From Chthonomonadaceae bacterium (GTDB lineage: Bacteria > Armatimonadota > Chthonomonadetes > Chthonomonadales > Chthonomonadaceae), in contig JANXLO010000684.1 in the NCBI GenBank assembly GCA_025355115.1, positions 1 through 6,966 of the forward strand: 6,966 bases of DNA. The letters are read 5' to 3'. The notes beneath the pieces were generated by a model. The model saw only the letters and a list, made by a program, of their open reading frames with translations. It did not search any database and was not told the DNA's origin. The position numbers and the translations under genes are program-made. Every line of letters begins with the position of its first letter. The first letter of the stretch is position 1. Positions 1 to 5,953 of this stretch are shown piece by piece.

Positions 1-51
1 GGCCTGTTGGAGCGGGTGCAGGCAGGAAAAGGAGGCTGCGTCTCCGAATAG
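1..51 (+). CDS. Possible C-terminal end of an upstream gene (partial)
   Basis: Frame 1 is open from the window edge to a TAG at 49-51 and would encode a 16-residue tail, GLLERVQAGKGGCVSE. The stop lies about 40 bp before the molybdoenzyme start, a spacing that would suit co-transcription on the same strand. Sixteen codons are too few to identify a family, and an open frame this short can occur by chance, so this is only a plausible gene end. I see no other feature in the first 80 bases. Confidence 0.35.
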   Translation, partial: GLLERVQAGKGGCVSE

Positions 52-93
52 GCCGATGCGAGAAACGGTCTTCTGGAATGATGGAGGGGGATG

Positions 94-1320
94 ATGACGG
101 AGCGACATTCACGGCGGGACCTGCTGAAGATTGGGCTTGGAGGAGTGGCTGCCGCGGCCGTTTCGACTGAAGTAGCGTCGGATGCCATTGCTGCGGAGGC
201 ACAGGAGCCCGCCCGCGATGTGCTGACCCCTGCGGAGAAGTTTTTCGATGTGGCGCGCGGCAACCCTGTTCCTCACTCCTTGCGCGGCGAGGCTCTGGTC
301 AAAGCGCGGCTGACTCCCGAGACCTGGCGACTTGAGATCGTGGGTGAGGGCGGCGCGAAGATGCCCCGCCCCCTCACGATTGCGGATGGCACCGCACTGG
401 ATCTCCCTACGCTGATTCAGATGGGCAAGACGCACCGGGTCGCATTCCTGAAGGCTATCCAGTGTCTGAATATCGCGCAGCCGTTGGGACAGGGGCTGTG
501 GGAAGGAGTTCCGTTGCGGGAGGTATTGCGGCTGGCCGGGCCAACCCGCAACGCACGCCGACTCTACTACTGGGGGTTTCACAACGACGATCCCGCACAG
601 ATTTTTCAGTCGTCGCTGAGCCTCACCGATGCGCTGGAGTCGCCCCCGTGGGAGCTGCCCGCGTTTCTCGCATATCGACTGAATGGAAAGCCGCTCCCGC
701 TCGAGCGCGGCGGGCCGGTTCGGATGCTGATCCCCTGGGCACACGGCTTCAAGTCGATCAAGTGGCTGCAGCGAATCGTGCTGACGAACGAGTTCCGAGC
801 CAACGACACCTATGCGGATGCCAATAACGATCCGGAATCACACCTCAAGACAGCCGCCTATCTCGACAGAATGCCAGAGAAGATTCGGGGCGATAGCCCT
901 GTCGTGATAAGGGGAACGGTGATCTCGGGACTGTCTGGCCTGAAGCGGGTGGAGTACTGGCTACGGCGAACCGCAGGCGGGACGCAGGAGCTCTCCGAGG
1001 ACGATCCCGCCTGGAAAACAGCGATCTGGCAGAGCTGCCGCATCGATCCCGCCCCTACAAACTGGAGTCATATTTTCCCCACGGATGTAAAGTCTACTGA
1101 GGTCTGGGGATTCGACAGCGTCACAGGCAAGCCGAAAGAGTGGCCCCTGCGCTACGGGATGACGGGCTGGAGTGCGAAGGTAGGCCTGTTGCCGACAGGA
1201 AAGTATGAGTTCCGTGCTCGCGCCGTCGATCTGAACGGTTTCGCGCAGCCGGAGCCAAGACCCAACCCGCAGACAGGATTGAATCCCGTCGATGTAAAAC
1301 GCTTCGAGGTCACTGCATAG
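94..1320 (+). CDS. Tat-exported molybdopterin oxidoreductase, sulfite oxidase family
   Basis: A 408-residue protein of the sulfite oxidase fold, expected to bind a molybdopterin cofactor in the periplasm and oxidise or reduce a small substrate; the substrate cannot be read from sequence. The N-terminus has a twin-arginine signal (SRRDLLK, residues 6-12) followed by an Ala/Gly-rich stretch. The catalytic domain covers about residues 45-235. Its probable Mo-ligating cysteine is Cys124 in IQCLNIAQ, followed by GLWEGVPL, and the cofactor-binding segment GGPVRMLIPWAHGFKSIKW is at 206-224. Residues from about 262 to the end match the Ig-like Mo-co dimerisation domain, including the WSAKVGLLPTGKYEFRARAVD region. 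Two ATGs (91 and 94) are possible. GGAGG at 83-87 is 6 bases from the second and only 3 from the first, so 94 is preferred. Unusual points: the AGNRR/SGNGR block normally after the cysteine is LNIAQ, and the usual HGAP before the cofactor loop is RGGP. No cytochrome partner is visible. Family is confident; a SoxC, SorA or other name is not justified. Confidence 0.9.
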   Translation: MTERHSRRDLLKIGLGGVAAAAVSTEVASDAIAAEAQEPARDVLTPAEKFFDVARGNPVPHSLRGEALVKARLTPETWRLEIVGEGGAKMPRPLTIADGTALDLPTLIQMGKTHRVAFLKAIQCLNIAQPLGQGLWEGVPLREVLRLAGPTRNARRLYYWGFHNDDPAQIFQSSLSLTDALESPPWELPAFLAYRLNGKPLPLERGGPVRMLIPWAHGFKSIKWLQRIVLTNEFRANDTYADANNDPESHLKTAAYLDRMPEKIRGDSPVVIRGTVISGLSGLKRVEYWLRRTAGGTQELSEDDPAWKTAIWQSCRIDPAPTNWSHIFPTDVKSTEVWGFDSVTGKPKEWPLRYGMTGWSAKVGLLPTGKYEFRARAVDLNGFAQPEPRPNPQTGLNPVDVKRFEVTA

Positions 1321-1501
1321 GGAGCCTCTGGCACAAGCCGTCACAAACCCACTGTCCGCACCACGATTTTCACGATTAGGCGATTAGGACGATTTTCGTC
1401 CCCGAGGCGCCCGGCGTTGCACTTAATCGTCCGTGGCCAAGTGCGACACTGGCTATTGCGCGAGAGAGAACGATTAGCACGACAACAATCGTGTTAATCG
1501 C
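1321..1501. other. Convergent intergenic region filled by a palindromic element
   Basis: This stretch lies between the stop of the molybdoenzyme gene (+) and the stop of the GxxExxY gene (-). It contains no credible gene. Almost all of it is one large palindromic structure, described separately. The CGATT pentamer and its complement AATCG occur ten times across 1364-1517, which makes the composition unlike the flanking coding DNA. No poly-T terminator is visible for either gene, so the large hairpin may itself end transcription from both sides (inference). Confidence 0.7.
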
Positions 1502-1534
1502 CTAATCGTGAAAATCGTGGTGCGGACAGTGGGT
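1347..1534. repeat. 188-bp palindromic element with perfect 40-bp inverted-repeat arms
   Basis: Arms 1347-1386 and 1495-1534 are exact reverse complements over 40 bases (left arm begins ACCCACTGTCCGCACCACG). The 108-bp centre folds further: GGACGA-TTT-TCGTCC at 1387-1401; GTTGCACTT pairing with AAGTGCGAC (one G-T pair) at 1416-1424/1439-1447; and AGCACGA pairing with TCGTGTT (one G-T pair) at 1476-1482/1489-1495. The predicted shape is a long stem closing a three-hairpin multiloop, in RNA or as a DNA cruciform. The arms contain near-tandem CGATT units spaced 8-9 bp. No clear target-site duplication flanks the element. It could be a miniature inverted-repeat element, a structured RNA or a bidirectional terminator; the sequence alone does not decide between them. 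Confidence 0.85.
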
Positions 1535-1954
1535 GTGGCAATCCTTTGACCGTGGAATTCGTTGTGATGGCGAATGCATGACACGTTTTATATCCAGGCT
1601 GCGGCCTCCGAAGTTGAGGAGCAGGCCGGTGGTCATGCCCGACGCTTCGAGATAGTTTTTCGCCTGGGCCAGATGAACGTCCTCAAGCACTGTCACTGCC
1701 TTCAGCTCGACCATGATGCGTCCGGCGACGCAGAAATCGACGCGCCGCGTCCCGATCTCCGCCCCTTTGTAGTAGATTGTCATCTCGAATTCGCGGCAGA
1801 ACTCCAGTCCTTGCGAAGTCATTTCCATATCGAGGGCGCGCTGATAGATGACCTCTTGGAAGCCGTTTCCCAGGACTCTATGCACCTCCATCGCGCAGCC
1901 GATGATTTTCCCCGTTACATCTCTGTCGGAATACTGCTCGTCTAAGGTAGCCAT
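1502..1954 (-). CDS. GxxExxY protein (PD-(D/E)XK nuclease-like fold)
   Basis: A 150-residue protein of the GxxExxY family, named for the motif seen here as GFQEVIY (Gly31, Glu34, Tyr37). The order RVDF (Asp73), then VELK (Glu83, Lys85), then the QAKNYL helix (from Gln97) matches a PD-(D/E)XK nuclease core, so a nucleic-acid-related role is plausible; no activity is established that I can cite. The conserved fold ends near residue 125 (DIKRV). The remaining tail is Cys/His-rich (CHTHCPHHDFHD), and residues 141-150 plus the TAG stop are encoded inside the right arm of the palindromic element. The tail therefore looks acquired rather than ancestral. The ATG at 1954 has GGGGAGA about 4 bases upstream, supporting this start. 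It is the last gene of the - strand run, 45 bp after the MFS gene. Confidence 0.85.
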   Translation of the reverse strand: MATLDEQYSDRDVTGKIIGCAMEVHRVLGNGFQEVIYQRALDMEMTSQGLEFCREFEMTIYYKGAEIGTRRVDFCVAGRIMVELKAVTVLEDVHLAQAKNYLEASGMTTGLLLNFGGRSLDIKRVMHSPSQRIPRSKDCHTHCPHHDFHD

Positions 1955-1999
1955 AGTTTCTCCCCTGGTCGTGCGAATCTTCGATGGCTTGGCTCAGTT

Positions 2000-3400
2000 C
2001 TATTCGGGGAGAGGCTTGCCTTTTGTCTCGGGGGCAAGGTAGAGGCCGATGAAGCCGACCAGGTAGATGCAGGCGATGATGCTCGCGGCGGTGCGGAGGC
2101 CCGCGGTCTCGTCTGTTGGGTTGGCGTATTTCCGGGCGAGAGTGCCGAGCGCGAAGGGGGCGAGGGCGGCGAAGAGGCGGGCGCAGTTGTAGCAGAAGCC
2201 GATGCCGGTGGCGCGCAGGCGCGTGGGGTAGAGCTCCGGGAAGTAGACCGCGTAGGCGGAGAACGGTGCGAGGGCGCAGAAGCCGAGCGGGAAGGCCAGC
2301 AGGTAGGCGGACTGCACGTCGTGCAGGAAGTGGAATGCGGCCTGTACCGCGAGGAAAGCCAGCACGAAGAACAGGAAGAGAGCGGGCTTGCGGCCCGTCC
2401 GTTGGCTGAGCGCGGCGTAGGAGAACATGCCGAAAAACGCGCCCACATTCTGGACGATCGAGGCTTTGCTCTTGTAGGCATTGAGAAGCGTCTTGACAGC
2501 CTTGTCGTGCTCGACACCGTGCAGAGCCATGATCTCAGGCCACTTCTGCACGACCGGTTTCAGCGCGGTCTGCACCAGATCGGGCAGGAAGAATCCCACC
2601 CCCCATAGACCGCCCACCCCGGCGAGCGCCAGCAGAACTCCCGCGATAGTGTTTCGGCGCAGCGTCGGCTCCCGAAAGAGCGAGAGCATGTTGCCGAGTT
2701 CCTGCGGACGCTCGCTATCGAGCGCCGTCCGCTTGGCCTGCTGCCACTTCTCCGGCTCGCGCACCGAGCCGCGTATCCAGAGCACGAGAAGCGCGGGCAG
2801 AGCGCCGACCGCATAGGCAATCCGCCAACTCGACGCGCTCAGCACCAAAGTTATGAGTGCCGCCATCACATTCCCGACGGCGGAGGAGGCTTGGAGCGCT
2901 CCGAGGGCCATGGGGCGCGAACGGGCAGGCCAGACCTCTGCCACCAGCGCGGTGCCAGCGGCGAACTCTCCTCCCACCCCCAGAGCGGTCAGAAACCGGC
3001 ACGCAGCATACTGCCAGAACGTGTGAACCAGCGCGTTGAGGCCAGTGAAAAGGGCGTAGATGCAGATGGTGACGATCATCGTTCGGGTGCGGCCCAGTCG
3101 GTCGCCGAGGACACCGAAGATAAACCCGCCCGCTGCCCAACCCAGCAGAAAAATCGCGGTGAGGAGTGCGCCCTGCTGCTTCGCCGCCGCATCCAGCCCT
3201 GCCGCCGCTGCCCCCAGGAAGTGCGGCTTCAGGAGCTCAGTGACAGACGACTGACGGACTAGATTGAACAGGTTCTGGTCCATCGTGTCGAACAGCCAGC
3301 CGAGCGCGGCCAATGCCAGCACCAGCCAGGCGTATCTCGGCACACCCTGAAACCAGTAGCGCGGCTCCGCACCGGTCGCCTCGTCGCTGCCGTTCGTCAT
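2000..3400 (-). CDS. MFS transporter, sugar/organic-acid porter type
   Basis: A 466-residue inner-membrane carrier with the length and about 12 hydrophobic segments of the major facilitator superfamily. Visible signatures are FDTMDQNLFNLVRQ in the first membrane segment (about 37-50), the cytoplasmic loop motif GDRLGR (99-104), GGEFAAG (143-149), the second-half FPELYPTRLRATG (387-399) and the C-terminal PETKG (457-461) of sugar-porter-like carriers. An insert of about 40 residues (275-315) separates segments 7 and 8. The pattern recalls sialate/H+ symporter-like and related acid or sugar carriers, but the substrate cannot be assigned. A TTG at 3421 lies in frame further upstream. The ATG at 3400 is preferred because GAGGGGAG sits 9 bases before it and the protein then begins MTNGSDE. 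The gene is 53 bp after the SDR gene and 45 bp before the GxxExxY gene, so co-transcription is likely. Confidence 0.9.
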   Translation of the reverse strand: MTNGSDEATGAEPRYWFQGVPRYAWLVLALAALGWLFDTMDQNLFNLVRQSSVTELLKPHFLGAAAAGLDAAAKQQGALLTAIFLLGWAAGGFIFGVLGDRLGRTRTMIVTICIYALFTGLNALVHTFWQYAACRFLTALGVGGEFAAGTALVAEVWPARSRPMALGALQASSAVGNVMAALITLVLSASSWRIAYAVGALPALLVLWIRGSVREPEKWQQAKRTALDSERPQELGNMLSLFREPTLRRNTIAGVLLALAGVGGLWGVGFFLPDLVQTALKPVVQKWPEIMALHGVEHDKAVKTLLNAYKSKASIVQNVGAFFGMFSYAALSQRTGRKPALFLFFVLAFLAVQAAFHFLHDVQSAYLLAFPLGFCALAPFSAYAVYFPELYPTRLRATGIGFCYNCARLFAALAPFALGTLARKYANPTDETAGLRTAASIIACIYLVGFIGLYLAPETKGKPLPE

Positions 3401-3429
3401 CCGTTTCGACTCCCCTCTCAATAGGCACC

Positions 3430-3448
3430 ATCGAACGGCTTATTCGAT
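3430..3448. repeat. Small stem-loop between SDR and MFS genes
   Basis: ATCGAA (3430-3435) and TTCGAT (3443-3448) are perfect complements around a 7-base loop, just after the SDR stop on the - strand. No T-run follows in either direction, so it is not a standard Rho-independent terminator. It might protect or process the mRNA between the two genes (inference), or be coincidental. Confidence 0.35.
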
Positions 3449-3453
3449 TCCGA

Positions 3454-4284
3454 CTAGCGCTTCTCCTGCTGCGGGGACTGTGAGGGTGGGGGAATTTGGG
3501 AGGATTTCGCATAGCGGCGAGACGCCCAGCCAGCGACGAGCGAGGGGAAGAGTGCGTTGATAATGAAGACCAGACGGATCGGGTAGTAGGGCTGAACCTC
3601 CGCGTGGGGATGTGCCGCCGCCGCGGTGCGCACGATGCTGAGCGCGACCTGCTGTGAGGTGATGACGACCCCCGAGGGGCGGTACTGATTGCCCTGTGCG
3701 GTCTCGAAGAATTTGGTGCGCACGGAGATGGGAAGGATCTCGCTCACGCTCACGCCGTAGACGCTCGCCTCCGTTCGCAGGGCCTGCGTGTAAGCATGAA
3801 CCGCGCCCTTCGTCGCCGAATAACTGCTGACGCTGGCCCAGCCGAACAGCGCGGCCGCCGACGAGACGTTAATAATGCATCCGCTCCGGCGCGGGGCCAT
3901 GGCCGTCAGCGCCTGGCGACACAGCTCTGCCAGCGCGAAGAAGTTCACCTCAAACAGCAGTCGCATCTGCTCCGGGCGCGTTTCCAATACTGTCGCGCCA
4001 AGCCCTATCCCCGCGTTGTTGACCAGCACATCGAGCGGCCCGATCTCGGCCTCAATGCTCCCTATCAGCCCCAGTACCTGCTCCGGCTTCGACAGATCCA
4101 CCACGATTGACGTCGCCCGTCCGCCCGCCTCGACAATGGACTCCCTCACAGCGCATAGCGACTCGGCGTTTTCCGCCGCCAGCACCACCTCGGCGCCGAG
4201 ACGCGCGAACTCACGCGCCGCCGCCTCTCCGATCCCAGAGGAGGCTCCAGTGACAAGCACCCGCTTATTCGTGAACAACATCAT
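3454..4284 (-). CDS. Short-chain dehydrogenase/reductase (classical SDR)
   Basis: A 276-residue NAD(P)-dependent oxidoreductase of the classical SDR family, with a Rossmann fold. Motifs appear in order: TGASSGIG cofactor loop (12-19), NNAG (89-92), catalytic Asn114, Ser142, and Tyr155-xxx-Lys159 in SSYSATKGA. The catalytic tetrad is complete, so it should be active on a carbonyl or alcohol substrate that the sequence does not reveal. The segment after the second strand reads LAAENAESL, with Glu where NADP-preferring relatives often carry Arg; cofactor preference is uncertain. A hydrophobic stretch at 237-252 (LVFIINALFPSLVAGW), followed by a basic and then Pro/Ser/Gln-rich tail, is an addition beyond the catalytic core and could bind membrane. 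The ATG at 4284 is chosen over an in-frame TTG at 4314 because the protein then begins a few residues before the first strand; neither start has a strong ribosome binding site. It lies 37 bp after comB. Confidence 0.88.
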   Translation of the reverse strand: MMLFTNKRVLVTGASSGIGEAAAREFARLGAEVVLAAENAESLCAVRESIVEAGGRATSIVVDLSKPEQVLGLIGSIEAEIGPLDVLVNNAGIGLGATVLETRPEQMRLLFEVNFFALAELCRQALTAMAPRRSGCIINVSSAAALFGWASVSSYSATKGAVHAYTQALRTEASVYGVSVSEILPISVRTKFFETAQGNQYRPSGVVITSQQVALSIVRTAAAAHPHAEVQPYYPIRLVFIINALFPSLVAGWASRRYAKSSQIPPPSQSPQQEKR

Positions 4285-4321
4285 ACTACTGTGATCCCAT
4301 ATTTCTGAATGCAAATGCAGG

Positions 4322-5071
4322 CTAACGTATCAGGACGACGGGGGCTGCAACGGTGTGGGAATCGACTTCATGGACGAGGGTGGGGACATGAGACAATACG
4401 TCTATCGCGGTACAGTAGCCCACATCTTCGCCGAAGCCCCGGTCTGCGAGAGTCCGCGCATGTGTGCCCTCCATAAGGCCACGGAGCAGATTCGGCTCCG
4501 TCTGCCAGAGCCGCCGTGCGGCAATCGCGGAGTCTGCCTGTTCGGGCATCTCCCACGCGCCTGACTGCCCGACGAGTGCCTCGACATACAGGCCCGCCAC
4601 CGTCGCGTCCTCTAGCGTAAATTGATCGTTGGTGCCGGAGCATACGATCACGATGTCCGCGCCCGCTTCCAACGCCGTCCGCCAGGCGGCCAAAGCGACC
4701 GCCATGCGATTGGTCGCCGCCCCCAGGTAGACTCGCCGTGCCTCCGCTACAATCGCCGTGGCTTTGGTGCCATTGGTCGTGGAGAGAACAACCGGGCGAT
4801 CCGTGAAGTCAAGCTTATCGAACTCGACCGGCGAGTTCCCGTAGTCGAAGTCGGGAACACGATATCCTTCGGTCTCGCCGCAAAGCACATATCCCTTCGC
4901 CCGCGCGAACTGCCGCGCCGCCTCATGGGACGCCGCGACATAGACAATCGGGCAGTTTCGCTCAAAGAGAGTCGCGATCACAGTCGTCGCACGGAGCGCA
5001 TCGATCACGATGCAGACCGCCTCCGAGACATCTCCCGCCAGAGCTGGCATCAAGGCCACTCGTATCTGCAT
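4322..5071 (-). CDS. comB: ComB family 2-phosphosulfolactate phosphatase-like protein
   Basis: A 249-residue protein with full-length similarity to ComB. In methanogens ComB is the Mg-dependent phosphatase that removes phosphate from 2-phosphosulfolactate during coenzyme M synthesis. The family blocks are all present: IDALRATTVI (23-32), CGETEG (64-69), DFDYGNSP (74-81), STTNGT (97-102), CSGTNDQFTLEDATVAG (144-160) and EDVGYCTAID (215-224). No residue that I can recognise as essential is missing. The ATG at 5071 has AGGA about 8 bases upstream. It sits 63 bp after the macro-like gene and 37 bp before the SDR gene. No other coenzyme M gene (comA, comC, comDE) is in the window, so the substrate in this bacterium could be another phosphorylated sulfo- or hydroxy-acid; that is inference. 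Family membership is confident, the physiological reaction is not. Confidence 0.88.
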   Translation of the reverse strand: MQIRVALMPALAGDVSEAVCIVIDALRATTVIATLFERNCPIVYVAASHEAARQFARAKGYVLCGETEGYRVPDFDYGNSPVEFDKLDFTDRPVVLSTTNGTKATAIVAEARRVYLGAATNRMAVALAAWRTALEAGADIVIVCSGTNDQFTLEDATVAGLYVEALVGQSGAWEMPEQADSAIAARRLWQTEPNLLRGLMEGTHARTLADRGFGEDVGYCTAIDVLSHVPTLVHEVDSHTVAAPVVLIR

Positions 5072-5127
5072 TTATCGTTTCCTATGGAGAAGAAAATTCC
5101 ATCTCAACTGCCTGCCCCTACTGCTTA

Positions 5128-5142
5128 CGGCCCCTCAGGCCG
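5128..5142. repeat. Small stem-loop at the macro-like gene stop
   Basis: CGGCC (5128-5132) and GGCCG (5138-5142) pair around a 5-base loop that contains the TGA stop of the macro-like gene (read on the - strand). There is no downstream T-run, so termination is unlikely. It may modulate read-through into comB or be chance in GC-rich DNA. Confidence 0.3.
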
Positions 5143-5803
5143 ACTGGGCTTCCAGGGTGCGTTGCTCCTGTTTGACGCGGCGGAGCTCCTCCTCGAAGAA
5201 CGGAGCGTTTTGCGCGTCCCACACCCAGATGCGTACTGTGCTGGCCATCAGCCCGCCAGCGACAATGGCGTCCACCATGATTCGTGCGATCAGCGCGGCG
5301 GTCGTTCGGCGCTGCTCCTCGGTAATCCAGTTGGGTTGCGCGAGCAGATTCTCCGTCATGTCGGGAAAAACTACGGAGTTCACCTCCAGGTCACGCAGTT
5401 TGCGAAGCGCGGTGCCGACTGCCTGCGAGATGATCGCCGGGCTAGTGCGTTTGCTGTCGTCGAAAATCACGGCTAGAGCGGTGTGCTTATAGCGATAGCG
5501 CGCTCCTGTGCCGACAAATGCGTCACCGGGCTGCAGCGGGGCGACGGCGCTGGCTTCATGCTGAACTGCGTCCGCTCCCATGTCGCGGGCCATCTTGGCG
5601 ATTCCGAACACCATTTTGAGATCGGTCGCGACGGGGACGATGATCGCGTCCGCACGGAGCGTGAGCGGAAGCTTGCGCTGAGAAACCCAGAGTTCGATCG
5701 TCAAATCCTGAAGGGCCACCTTGGATACAGGGCGCAGGCTGGCATGGGGCAACTTGAACAGGCGATGCGCGGTGGCGCGGAGTGTATCGAGCAGCGAAGG
5801 CAT
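5135..5803 (-). CDS. Macro-domain-like protein
   Basis: A 222-residue soluble protein with no signal peptide or membrane segment. The middle (about 50-180) follows the order of a macro (ADP-ribose-binding) domain: a strand ADAIIVPVATDL at 51-62, a helix GIAKMARDMGADAV (67-80), PGDAFVGTGARYRYKHTALAVIFD (92-115) in place of the usual GxA...L...IH segment, a long helix (125-139), then NSVVFPDMTENL (142-153). Key ligand residues are not conserved: the NAAN motif is VPVA, the glycine-rich loop is absent, and the FPAISTG loop becomes FPDMTEN. The N-terminal 40 residues and the charged C-terminal helix (202-219) lie outside the domain. It is probably a divergent macro fold with altered or lost ADP-ribose binding. 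The ATG at 5803 is the only good start; AGGAG lies 12-13 bases upstream, a long spacing. It is the first gene after the promoter at 5893-5901. The fold call is tentative. Confidence 0.6.
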   Translation of the reverse strand: MPSLLDTLRATAHRLFKLPHASLRPVSKVALQDLTIELWVSQRKLPLTLRADAIIVPVATDLKMVFGIAKMARDMGADAVQHEASAVAPLQPGDAFVGTGARYRYKHTALAVIFDDSKRTSPAIISQAVGTALRKLRDLEVNSVVFPDMTENLLAQPNWITEEQRRTTAALIARIMVDAIVAGGLMASTVRIWVWDAQNAPFFEEELRRVKQEQRTLEAQSA

Positions 5804-5892
5804 TTGGCGGATGGGTCTCCTTTGGGAGCAAGGTCGCTGTAGTGCACAGCCGGACGAGCGACGGAATGCTGTTAGCCGGCGTTCGCCTGAAA

Positions 5893-5901
5893 ATTATAGC
5901 A
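5893..5901 (-). promoter_or_regulatory. Extended -10 promoter for the macro-comB unit
   Basis: Read on the - strand this is TGCTATAAT: a consensus TATAAT (5893-5898) preceded directly by TGC, the extended -10 form used by the housekeeping sigma factor. The -35 region is poor (no TTGACA-like hexamer at 16-18 bp), which extended -10 promoters tolerate. The local AT-rich patch stands out from its GC-rich surroundings. Transcription would begin near 5885 and run into the macro-like gene and probably comB and beyond. Confidence 0.55.
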
Positions 5902-5913
5902 CATGGCAGGAAG

Positions 5914-5930
5914 GAACGGATTGCCCGTTC
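5914..5930. repeat. Palindrome next to the -10 element
   Basis: GAACGG (5914-5919) and CCGTTC (5925-5930) are perfect complements around the 5-base ATTGC. On the - strand the palindrome ends 15 bases before TATAAT, where a -35 element or an operator would lie. It could be a regulator-binding site or a weak stem-loop after upp; no T-run follows. Function is inference. Confidence 0.35.
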
Positions 5931-5953
5931 GCAACTGCCATCTGCAATCGTAG

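Larger units (their letters stand above)
5804..5953. other. Intergenic region carrying a promoter
   Basis: This is the largest gap in the - strand gene run. It contains no credible gene. It holds an extended -10 promoter and a short palindrome, listed separately, and would give the macro-like gene a leader of about 80 bases. No clear terminator for upp is visible. Confidence 0.6.

Noticed and set aside
109..744. 211-codon - strand open frame opposite the molybdoenzyme gene
   Set aside because: It is antisense to a gene with clear family motifs and has no ribosome binding site or family signature.
1347..1534. CRISPR array or tRNA gene
   Set aside because: The repeats are inverted rather than regularly spaced direct repeats with unique spacers, and the cloverleaf-like fold lacks tRNA arm lengths and conserved tRNA bases.
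1574..1945. + strand open frame opposite the GxxExxY gene
   Set aside because: The - strand reading has the GxxExxY and nuclease-like motifs and a ribosome binding site; the + strand reading has none.
1942..2517. 191-codon - strand open frame overlapping the MFS 3' end
   Set aside because: Ser/Pro/Arg-rich translation in a shifted frame of the MFS gene, without family features.
3401..3421. TTG start at 3421 for the MFS gene
   Set aside because: The GAGGGGAG ribosome binding site lies between this TTG and the ATG at 3400, so the ATG is the better start.
4622..5476. Long + strand open frame (284 codons) opposite comB and the macro-like gene
   Set aside because: It runs antisense across two well-supported genes, has low-complexity Arg-rich content and no recognisable motif; it is a by-product of GC-rich codon use.
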